A model generated the notes under the pieces. That model did not search any database and was not told where the DNA came from. It worked only from the letters and a program-made list of their open reading frames with translations. From Liolophura sinensis (lineage: Eukaryota > Mollusca > Polyplacophora > Chitonida > Chitonidae), in contig NC_088302.1 of NCBI RefSeq assembly GCF_032854445.1, positions 17,789,338-17,853,337 of the forward strand: a DNA stretch of 64,000 nucleotides. Reading direction: 5' to 3'. Shown here piece by piece: positions 1 through 12,000 of this stretch. How positions within the stretch are numbered: position 1 is the stretch's first letter; the number at the start of each line of letters is the position of its first letter. The position numbers were made by a program, and so were the translations under genes.

Positions 1-74
1 GCCTCAGCAGATTTGTCCTGTTCCTTAAAAGACAGACTTTCTGGAGGGATTGTCACATCTAGATCTTCTTCCAC
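1..74 (-). CDS. TP53BP1: 53BP1 coding exon 20, cut by the window edge
   Basis: Begins at 74 after acceptor GATTGACAG in phase 0 and reads VEEDLDVTIPPESLSFKEQD and on, open to base 1. The PESLSF segment recalls EESLQFNLEKP of vertebrate 53BP1, which lies before the Tudor part. Confidence 0.8.
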   Translation of the reverse strand, partial: MEEDLDVTIPPESLSFKEQDKSAE

Positions 75-3000
75 CTGTCAATCAAACAATCAAAGAAAAG
101 GAACATTACAAGCATCAGTGAAAACTGATGTACACAGCTTATTTTGCTTCTTAATTGTTTTCTAACCCGAAAATTCATTGATTTATTTAAATTTTCACAT
201 CCATATGGGCTGGTATCCTTGTGAAATGTTAAACAAGGCCAAATTCACTCTAGATGTGACAGCCCATGTTGCCTTGCAGTCAGGTCCCTTGCTGCATGAA
301 TGGCCTGTATCAAAAGATAGGATATTAAAAATCTGACTGATCAACCAAGAGTCAGGACAACAAATACACCTGCTTGTCGCAGTTAAAATCTGTCAATTAC
401 CTGCTCTACCACAGCTTCGTCCTTTGGATTATCTCCGCTCTGCTGTTGACTGGAGGTTATCTTCTGATGTGACTTTTCCAATGTAATCTTTTGATAACCT
501 CTTTGTACAGCCTCACTTGAACCTCCTTCTACAGCCTCATGTGAACCCTCTTCTACAACCTCATGTGAACCTTCTTCCACAGATTCATGTGGGCCCCCTT
601 CCAAATCCTCGTGTGAACCCACTGGTCTTTCTTCAGCTATGTGTAAGCCTCCTTTCACACTGTAATCCGTGGCTTTGATGCCTTTCTCAACCTTCTGTGA
701 CACAGCCTGCCTCTTTGGTTTTGGAGGTTTGTCCTGACTTCTTGGTGTAAACGAAAATGGGTCATCCTCCTCATCCTCTGTGCTGTAGGAGTAGTAACAG
801 AATGGTAAGAACTACAAGTCAGAAATCAATTTGATGCATTTATTTTGCAGCATCAGACAAGATCTCCCATTTCCACTGATAAGCAAGTTGTATATCAGTT
901 GGACGTGTATATTCCCGTATCCTGCAGCTGATGCCTTATGTGTTGACTAGGTTATCTCCCTTGGCCTGGGTGTGAAGACAGTGATACACCAGCCATCTTT
1001 GCTGAATAGGTCTTTTGCTAACAAAAAAGTAATCACCTGCTTACTCAGTGATGCTGCACCCAATATAAACATTCCTAACACCATTTATTTCTGTATTCGG
1101 TCAGCGAGTATTAGCAGTACACAGCTCTGCTCGTTGTGCCCAGTCTGACCAGACTGGAGATTGGAAACAAGGATCTCTGGATTTCCAGTCTTCGTTCTAC
1201 CACTGGACTAAAAGGAAAATTCCTCCAGCAAAGGGGTCGAAAGTGCTTCTTGCCAGCACCCTGCTATATCATACTGTTATCATACTGTTATATGATATAT
1301 ATATATCATATGATAGCAAAGTTTTCTTATCTGACAAGATTTCTAAATAATTAATTTATTTTATTTATTTATTTGATTGGCGTTTTACTCCGTACTCAAA
1401 AATATTTCAATTAATTATTCAATTAAGAGACCAACATTATGGTGGGACGAAACCGTGCAGGACCCAGGGGAAACCCACGACCAACCGCAGTATTCATTCA
1501 TTTGATTCATACTCAAGAATATTTCACATCCATATACATCACAGCAGTCGTTTCCTATTCATGACTCAATGACACAGTTTTTCACCTTCAGAATGAGTTC
1601 AAGGTGTAGGCCACAGTGGTGGAACACAGGCCAACTCATATTTCCTGTAACACCTCATATTTAAAGTGGCTCTATTACCGTTGTTACACTAATTCTTCAA
1701 CCTTTTTGCATATGAAAGACCAATTTTCAGTGCAATTTATGCATTATTTTAATTTAATTTTGGAGACAAAACTACATTGGTTGGGTTGGCCATTATCAGG
1801 GCTTCACACAGAATAATGTCTTCAGAATTTGCTTGAATAAACACCTTGCAAACAATGCAAAAAGGTTGAAGGATTACTGTAACTTACTGTCAAAAGAGCC
1901 CTAAGAACAGTTGTCAGAGAATCTCAAAAATTCCTTTAGGATGGAATAGAGGAGTTTCAAATACTGTTAACGGTAAAAAAATTCTAACTGTACCATGTGG
2001 CTTGCCTGAAATGTAAGGCATTTATTACACTTATTATACTGGTTACATGGGTAGCTGGAAAAAGTTTTACACAAACTCATTTAGAGTAGATGAATGATGG
2101 AGAAAATTGAGAAGCGGAGTATAAGTGAACTTGAAGAAAACAGGTGTCACTTGTGCCTCCGAACACAGTGATATTGGAGATCACTAAATTAATGTCACCA
2201 ATAGCACCACTCATTTGATGTAGAATGATTTTATATTCCTTAAGAGACAAAAGAGTTTGGACTCAAAACACCCTATTGAAGCAACATCCCTTGAAAAACA
2301 TGTATCATAACCATACACCTGCAACTCATCTGTGATAAACAATGGAAGATCATTGTCTTTTGTGGTATCTTTCATGATTTTTCCGTTAGTATCACAATTA
2401 TTATAATGCTCACTGGTCTTTGTACAGTGGCCTTTTTCGACTCTTGTGAGGGGAAACTCCCTTCCTGAAAAGGCTCTCTTCTTCAGGTTTCAAAGAGGTC
2501 TCCGGCAGATGTACAACAGGTCCTGTTAGTAGAAACAAAAAAATATAATTGAAAATCTACTTTCGCATTAAACACTAATCAAAGAAATAAATAAAGATGT
2601 CAACTAAGGAAGGGACCTCAAAAAAGAAGTTTATCTTACCATAAAAACAATTTTTATCCTCAGTTAACTGTACATAAAAGCTGCATTTCACACAATACAA
2701 GACTAAGGTATCATTGCAGTATCTCATCCTACATCAAGCTTGCATAAGGCAAGTTTTCATGCCAATAAATTTATTTTGATTCACACACCATAGAATTCAC
2801 AAATTGTGTTTTAAGCTGTTCTAGATCTTTACTATCATATAGAATTCAGAGAGAAAGTGTTATGTGCATATTCCAGGCCATAATGTTTCATCAATCAAAT
2901 GTAGAATTATGAAACTTAAATTTAAAAGCATAAATTTGCATGTCCACAGTGATAGTAGGATCAGTCCCATCTTAGGACAGCAGAGAATAGAAATGGTTAG

Positions 3001-6000
3001 TTTCTAGTGTCAGTAAAGCTTACTGGTGAGTCTGAAGGACTGAAGACTGTCCTCTTCCTCTGGGTCATCAATCATACCAAGGCTAAGGGGTGGCTTGAGC
3101 ACCGAGGCAGCCCTGTATCGACAAGTACCACAACTATGACAAAAGCAGGTATATTCTGTTCATCCATAATGAAATGTAAGTTTCAACTTCTTGTATACTA
3201 CTTGAAAACTGCCTCAAACATAATTAGTATATAAATACATCAACCAATGGTGGGCAAAAATGTCCACATAACAATAAAAGTAAACAATCTGATAACAGGG
3301 TCTGGCCAAAAAAAAAAAAATGCCTGAAGGAATACTTTAATTGCCAACACAAGCAAAGTCACCCAAAAAATTTCAGTTCAGACTTCACAGATGTACCTTT
3401 CCACATCTTGGTCAACTTTCTCCTCAGGGGTAGAAAATACTGGAGACTTTGGGGAGAGCACATCAAGATTAACACCAGCTCCACCTGGCCGTCTTGGAGC
3501 AAAGAGGGAGACAACTCCTTGGAATTTATGCTGTTTTGCACCTACATGCACAAGAATGACATTATACCCCTTCATAATTAACACTTCAAGCATGGATGCC
3601 AGATATACAGTTTTTCACTTTAACGATTACTGTCCACAATTAGCTACTGTTCCTAATCATAGAAATTATAATCTGTTTAAACAGTATGTTACTAAAAGGG
3701 TTTCCAGGAAACCTAATAATGATTTTAAATCCACCTAAAACCATAGATTTACTGCCCTAACGGATCCCCAGGCGGCCACGAGTGACGTGATAGATGGCCA
3801 ACCCAAGTCAAGCTGGCCTAAATAACCTGAGGATATGTATCAAAACATGTCGTTTTCTACATGAATTCTAGCCACACAGAAGCAAATATAGTGCTGTATT
3901 TATTTGAACTCATGCTGAAACGAGGTCAGTAATCATGTCAGCTTTACTGTTTGAGATTCCACGAGAGCACGTGTGGCCTGACAACATTAGTTTATGACCT
4001 TTGTAGGTCAAGTACTCCTTGACCTCCTGCTACAGTTTCTCACTTTCTACACTCACACTGACAGATGACATTCTCTGACGGCAAAGGACTGCTTTATCTT
4101 TTCAGACACAAAATTAAACAGACCTCGCTTTAATGCCCTGCGATCCTGAACAGAGAGAAGCAGTGTTGGGAAGAATTACTGACAGAAGGATGTACATGTG
4201 CAGAACCAGAACAAATTTTAAGGAGACTATAAAGTAGAGCAGTCTTAGTAGCTCTTTCAGATTTTTCCATTATTTTTATTCCTAACAACTGTTCAGCCAA
4301 TGCCGGCCAGTTGTGGTTTACTATTCCTAAGGCATGCTCCATATGTGCCTTGTCCATCTGGTGCCACACTCCTTGATAGGCTTTTTCACACGCATGAAAA
4401 TGCCCCTTGGAAGCCTACCCAGTTTTTATGGTCAATATTTGTAAAATTCCAGAGTTGTTCTCAAAGTTCTCAAGTGTCTCCACATAAAGAGTAGATAGCA
4501 TAAGCATGAGTGTAGACGTCATACATACACAACTTCCTGGTCAGTTGTGCCTGTATCAGTGGGTTCATTATAATGACACTAAAGAAGGGGGCTGCTTTCA
4601 CATTTGCTGCCATTTTCTCCTTATTGCTTTAGCTATACACTTAATAAAGCATGCTGCTTGTTTGTCATTTGCATAATTCTGAAGCAAGCCCACATCAAAA
4701 TTAACACTTTGAAGCTCCAAAAGCCCATAAAGTCAGTGAGCGGTTTGTTTGTATGGCCATATATTGATCGGTGGTCAACAATTTTAGCATATGTTTCTTC
4801 TCTGTCATATTCTCAGACATTGCATAAGGTGCCTTTGGTCTGGCTGCTGAGAGGCTGATTTGATTTCACAACTTAAGATGGGCACGGGAGACCTCATGAT
4901 CTATTATGGAAGTATTTCTTAAGTTCTGTGAGCCGCTGATAAAAGTATTTTTTCGACTGACCTTTACTCATGTCGTACACGTGGTGCAAAACATAGTATT
5001 CTCGGTCTCTCTGTATGTGAGCCATGGTCTATTTATTTTCCAGTCCTGCTTTAAGATTCCGCTGCGCGGCTATAGTTTTGGGTTCTGCGTCTACAGATTC
5101 TTGTCAAAAGACTTTTTGTCGATGTGTTTATCTTATTATCTGGCTCTCTCGTTGATCTTTTCAGAAAACCAAATTTGAGCAGGCTGGCGACTTTGCAAGT
5201 TCTCACTGCTGCGCTGCCTATGCCAATGGTTACCTTATTCATAGAGCCCCATAACTGTCCCAGCATGCCAAGTGCTGAAGTATATAAAATTTGTTGACTT
5301 TTATGTGGAAGATATTGGAATAGGGTAACTTCTGTTAAACACAATTAAGATAAGTCTCGTACCAGAAGTCTGATACATTTAATTAAAAATGTCCTTTGCG
5401 ATTTCCAATTTCGTCACCATCTTATTTTTCATGAAAGTTTCAGCCCACAATACTACAAAGGAACGCCAAATTCCCAAGCTTTTAGTTTATTTTCTCTGCC
5501 AGAATGTCAGAGGGACAAATGTCTGTGGTCTACCTTTTTTTGGCGGACAGGACCTGATTTTTGCCAGTCATGTCCAACAAGTGAATGGTACTTTTGAGCC
5601 CTGCTCCAAATAGACTATGCATATAGGGGCCTATAATAGTGTACTATATAAATACATGTAAGATGTGGACTTCAGTGTTACAGTGTACACAGACAGAGAG
5701 ATTTACTATCTATCAGTATTCAGTTTAGTTAATAGTAGTTTATAACTTTTGTGTTCAGGTGCCAATGTGGAGATTCAGCTTTATTCCTCTCTTAGCTTTC
5801 ACTTGTAAAATGGCAAGAGCTGATACGACTTTTTTTGGCGGGTACAAAATTCTTCGATCTAGTGCTATGAATCCACGCATTCCTAACTGGTCAAATCATC
5901 TGAAAACTTGAAAAAACTAACTCCACGGTTCTTCGACAACCTGTTTTTTTAAAACCGTATGCAGAGAAGCACAAAATTTCCTGGCGAAATTTGCAATGCT

Positions 6001-9000
6001 TGTTGTCACTCTTGTAGCTTTTTTTAACACTCAGCTAAATGGCGAAGCTCTGACAGCGCGTGAAGGTTGGCCTTGTATGACATAATTCAACAGAGACTAT
6101 CGAGTTTTGGCAGAAGAAATGCATAAGCCAGCCTCATTATCTAGCGACTTTAAGAACCATATTACTCAGATTAACGTACCCTTTTTCAATATTTGGTTAC
6201 ACTCAATTTAACAATATATACAGGGGTTGATAATTATGACTAAATAATAAATCTGTACAATAATCCTTTAACAATCACACCAAATTAGGATAGATGGATA
6301 ATTTCATGTTTTACAAAAAAAAAACAAGATGGTGAACTTGAAGGTTACAAAACATACATGTATAGATATTTAAGCTCCTCTCCCCTCCCCACTCCTCATG
6401 CACTCACTTTCCCCCTCCCCTGCCCCTACTCATACATTCACTTTTTGGCAGTTAACTTGAGGAAATCTTAGCTTTAGTACACAAATAAACTATGTTTTTG
6501 AAACATTTTGCACCACACACAAACATCAACTTACCAGATGGATTAGAACTACTCAGATGCCCTGCTGTACTCTTACTCTTCTCTGGCCAACTGGATGGCT
6601 TGGTAGAACTTCCTGATTTCTGGCCCTCAGTCTTATCCCCTGGCTTGGCATCTTTTTCTAGGTAGAAACAGTAAACTCTACAGCTCCGCATTCTGTACAG
6701 TGTACTACACAATGCATCCTGATCAATTTAACTACAACCGACATTTTTCATAACAAATCTGAACTGGAAGTTGTTCCGAGATATTTTTCAATCAAACCAT
6801 GTAGCAAGTAGGTGTATGTATGTATGTTTGGGGTTTAATGTCGTACAGCAAGTCAGTGTTGACATGCCAGTTGGGCTACTCCTACTACTCATCTATCACA
6901 TGGTCAAACGAAGATTATTACAGGCAACAAAGTAGCAAATGCGTTGTCCTTACCTGTAGAGTCTGGCTGGGAGGGGGACAGCCTAAGGGCAATGTGCTGG
7001 GAATCCAGATACACTGGAAACAAAAGCTAGTCAGTAATTTATATCGTTATACTTTATAAAAGGAAAAGATAAGAATTCAAGGAAAAGATAAGAATTCTTA
7101 CCATTAAACATACATGTTTGCACAAACAGTCAATGAAGTGATCAGTCAATGGAAAAAGGAATGATTTTACAATCAGAAACAAACACATTCCACAAGCCAA
7201 CTAAACATGAAGCAGTTTCAAAAAAACTTATGAATGTGTCTTGGAAATTTATGACTTTTCTCTGTGGGTTACTGCAAATGGAAATCTTGTTTTTGAGTTG
7301 TCTTTTCCTTCAAGGCCTGCTTATGGCCAGTACAACAGATATACTAATACACTCCTCACAGAAAATGTTTATGACCCATTTGTTCAGACTGCCTGTTTTC
7401 TTATGATTTGGACCAGCTGAAGTGTTCTTACATCTTACATTTGGCACTTACTGTTTTAATACAAATTATATTTGGAACAGAAATCCAATACCAACAAAAG
7501 TCATATATCTCACATTGGCCAACAAGCTTGACATTGGCCTCTGTTAACTATGAAGAAAAAAGAACAATTTTTGAAGTATAAAAAAGCACAAAAAATAAAC
7601 TCACCATGTTCGTCATCAAGATTCTTATCTTCTTCTGGAAACTTCCCCTACAAATGTAGAAATAATCTTTTTCACAGTTGAAAGAGTTGCGAATAAAGCC
7701 ATCAGAATGTACAAAATTTTTTGAAAATGTCTCAAATAAACACAAGCTCTTAAGTTACAAGCACTAGGAAATAGTAAACTGGAACTGGAGGGGGATCTCA
7801 TATTTTTTTACCAACAATTTCGACAAGATGTCCAAAAACATACTAGTTTATATGTCATCTGACCATTTCTTCTTTTGTTTTTAAAAAAAGTAACACTCAG
7901 GCTGTTACTGCCTACGATCAGGATGAAAATAAACCTAGGCTAACAGAATTTAGGATCACTCAGAGGAGCGTTATTACATTCACTGTAGCCTTGCCTCTAG
8001 AAGATTATCTATCACATTTACCTGTGATTTGTGAGCAGAGTTTGATTTGTCCTCTTCAGAGTGTGACAATCTCAGAGCAAACGAGTCGCTGTTCTCGCTG
8101 TTTGCTTCGGACAGACTTGGTAAAAACTTGGAGGAGCTTGATCGAACATTTAACTGCTGTGAAACAGAAAACAAACATATTCATGCCTAACATGGTAGTA
8201 TGTAAGCGCTATCTATATACGGGCTGAAGGAATTTCCCTATAGTCCAGTGGTAGAAGCATAGACTCCAAACCCAGAGATCACTGGTTCAAACCCCCCAGC
8301 TAATAAGCCTCGTCACACATATAGCCATAAATACCTATTCTTCCACTGTCCAGACCATCATTTACTTTTATCATCTGTAATGCTCCATTGATTCCACAGA
8401 AAATGTGTTGCAAATCCAGCATTTATTCCACTAAAGTTTAATTTTTACATACTGAAAGTAGAAGAGAATGTAGGAACATATACAGAGGACATTTCAAAAA
8501 TTAAATCACGCACAACCTGGAGGGAATCAAGTAATCAAGTAACTTTCTCAAGGTATCTGACAAATCTCCCAACTGAAAAGCCCAAAACTAACAAGAGATC
8601 TCACTGGTTTGAGGCTTATGGACTTATGGGCTTATGTGGGAACCATAAAAGCATTTCCAGACAAAATAGAATTTAGTATTAAGTTGATTAAAACTGTACC
8701 TCTGAGGCCTCAATATCAATGTCAAATTTCCTCCCCTTTGTGCTGGGAGGTTGAGTTGTCTCCCCTGAGGTTTTCTCCCAGGAAGCTGGTTGTTGCCCTC
8801 CTGATCCTATATCACTTAGCAAGGTGGCTGGCTGCCAGGCCTGAAGAAAGATGGGAACACTTTCATGTGGGTGTATATGTTTTCATAAAAAGTTTTATAT
8901 GGGTGTAATGAAACTTACTAACGAAATTTCTCCCAACAAATCCCTTCAGGCTATCTAAATACTGTACACCGTTACTCTTTTCTACACTATCAAATATATG

Positions 9001-12000
9001 TCAATCTTTACGCTCTATGGTGGACTTTCTGAACTTTTGTGAGACTTTTTTGCCATAAATATGTCCTCCATGGATCAAGAATAATGACAGTAAATTTGAA
9101 ATTCAGTCTAGTACACAAATAATTTTAAAGCACTTAATGTCGTATTTAAAAAAAAAAAAAAAAAAAGAAAAAACCAAATTGAAGACGTTTTCAAATACAG
9201 ATTTCGTATCAGTTTAATGATGCTTTAAACTTTGTTCTCATATAAGAAATTCTTTTTCATTAAGTTAAATTAAATTAATTCAACAGATTTATACATTTTT
9301 GATGGCATACCAGCTTAAAACTGGAATGTTCTGAAGATGGGATAAAAGTTTCACATCTGTTCACAGACCCTTTCATGTAGTAAGTCCAATACAGGTCAGT
9401 GATTGGCCCCGTACGCACAGAATTAACCTCCATTTACTATAGATCATTTACAAATAACCTTAGACAAAATATGAGGGCACTAAAAAGGTCATCTTAAAAG
9501 GATTATCCAGAACGAGAACTGTTCAATGAAAACAAACCAGGAGCAGAAGTTAACTCACTTTAATACTTTCCCTGCTGTTTCCAGTAGATTTATTCTCAGA
9601 CTCCACAGACTGTTTCCCTGATCTAGAACTACTACCCGATCCAGAGGTACTACCCTATTAAAAAACAAGACAAAGGAATTATACTTCTCACGCATAAAAT
9701 CAGGATTGTGTTTTGAATCTCCAAAAATGTTTATCACATGCCAGACATGGTAAATAGCACATTTTTTCTGAGTTGTGCTGGTTTCAGGAAAGTGTTTTGT
9801 AATATGTCTGGGATGTCACACGATATCGTACTTGGAAAACGTTTATTTCAGTATCAACATTAATATTTTATGAGATTTATTTGCCTCTAAAACTGCACTT
9901 TGTAAGAAGAAATGTTAGGTCATTTTCCATAAATGTGATGAAATATCAAGTAACGAAACTTTAACTGTGCAAGTGAGTTATCACCAATGAATCAGAACAC
10001 ATATTAGTGATTTTATCCATTTTAAACAACCAATCAACCAAATCTTGCTTTTCTTTTAAAACATGAATAAAGATTTTATAAGTCATAACAGTGCGTTGAG
10101 TGGGTATTTATTCACCTTTTCAGAGAACATATTACACTAGACCAGCCACGGATAAGCCAGACTAATACAGCACATAAATATTTTAAAACTCAAAATATAT
10201 TTTAACTGGTCTGCAAACTTACACCCACTGCAGGCTTATGTTTGGTGTCAGGATCCAAGGTAGATAACTCTTCAGGTCTGTAGCTTCCAGGCTCATCTTC
10301 ACTGGAATCTAAAATATTAAAATATTTATTTATTTACTTGATTGGTGTTTTACGCCATGCTCAAGAGTATTTTACTTATACGATGACGGCCAGCATTATG
10401 GTGGGAGGAAACCCAGGAACCAGGTTGCTGGCAGACCTTCCCACATACGGCCCGAGAGAAAGCCAGTATTGGCTGGACCGGAACTCACAGCGAACGCATT
10501 GGTGCAAGGCTCCAGGGTTATTGTGGCCTGCTGTTATGCTAGCCCCCTCAACCACAGAGGCACCCTAAAATGTTAAAATAGCTCGTCACTGAAAGAAAAT
10601 TACAGTACTGGCATACCTTCTTTGGGGGATGGAAGAAAAAAATCAATGTAAGAAAAGTCATTTCAGTTCATTAGATGACAGTAGTATATGCACCATACTC
10701 TAAATGCTAGAATACTGATAATGCTAACGATACCAGTCATAACAAACACTCTGTTTTCATTATTTTCATCACCTTTATCTGAGACTTGGGCTGTAGGAGA
10801 GCTGGGGATGATGACGGGAATAGAGCCATAGGCTTCCACGGATGGAGGAATATCTTCTAAAGAATCACTGAAAAGAACAACACCAATAGCCTTGCTTGTG
10901 TAAGGAAGCGGTGGGAAAATGTTTCAATCAAAGAAAGAATGATCACACAATCCACATATGTACATTAATGCATATTTTTTCAATATCTACCATCCAGCAA
11001 GAGTAGTAAAAACAAACATCGTCTGACAGCAACCTGCGGATGGTCTCGGGTTTCCGCCGGATTTTGCCCAGTTTCCTCCCATCATAATGTTGTCCGCCAT
11101 CGTATAAGTGAAATATTCTTGAGTACGGCGTAAAACACCAATCAAATAAATAAAAATAAACATCTGTACGATACAAATTACCATCTTTTTACAAGATTAG
11201 CATTCTTCAAGTGAGGCATTCTGCTTGATTCTTACTGATTCGTTCATTTTAATGGAGCCACTCAAGGGGTTTTTGTCCAGTTCGATTAATTTCTCAATAG
11301 AAAAACTTCCATGTTGGTATCAAGAGTGGCATTTTACTTGCTTCTTAAAGGGTATTTTTACATACCAAACTTCAGGTTTTAAACTGGAACATTAGCATGC
11401 AATACTGTAACATTATCACGCAATATTGTAATATTATCACACAATACCGGAACATTATCACACAATACTGTAACATTATCACACAATACTGGAACATTAT
11501 CACGCAAAACTGGAACATTATCACGCAATACTGTAACATTATCACACAATACTGGAACATTATCACGCAATACTGTAACATTATCACGCAATACTGTAAC
11601 ATTATCACACAATACTGGAACATTATCACGCAATACTGTAACATTATCACACAATACTGTAACATTATCTTGCAATACTGGAACATTATCATGCAATACT
11701 GGAAAATTATCATGCAATACTGGAACATTATCACGCAACACTGTAGAGATTTTCTAGCACTGTCAACCATAACCACGTCAGACGTGAGATATGAGATGTA
11801 ATCACAGGCAATTAAGCACAGAGGGTTATTCAAGTAACCTTTAATGTGGTGATGTCAGAAAATTCTGATTGACATATGTTTTGTCCAGATGTAGTATGCG
11901 ATTTTGTGAGACTAAAGAAAATAATCAGTGAAGTTCAAGCTTTCCTCATTTGTCACAGGTAGAAGTCCCGAAAGTCATCAGATGTTCCACTCCTTGTTTG

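Noticed and set aside
3359-3541. Alternative reading frame over 53BP1 exon 16
   Set aside because: Open, but does not match the phases of exons 15 and 17; composition (LVLILM) is unlike the rest of the protein.
8229-8297. A tRNA gene
   Set aside because: A- and B-box-like motifs are present, but stems pair poorly and a second copy shows it is a SINE head.
10617-10619. A 3-base micro-exon (AAG) of 53BP1
   Set aside because: Flanks look like acceptor and donor and it is frame-neutral, but exon 8 joins exon 9 correctly without it; there is no way to support it from sequence alone.
11372-11833. Repetitive proteins on both strands
   Set aside because: Produced by the 21-bp minisatellite inside 53BP1 intron 7.
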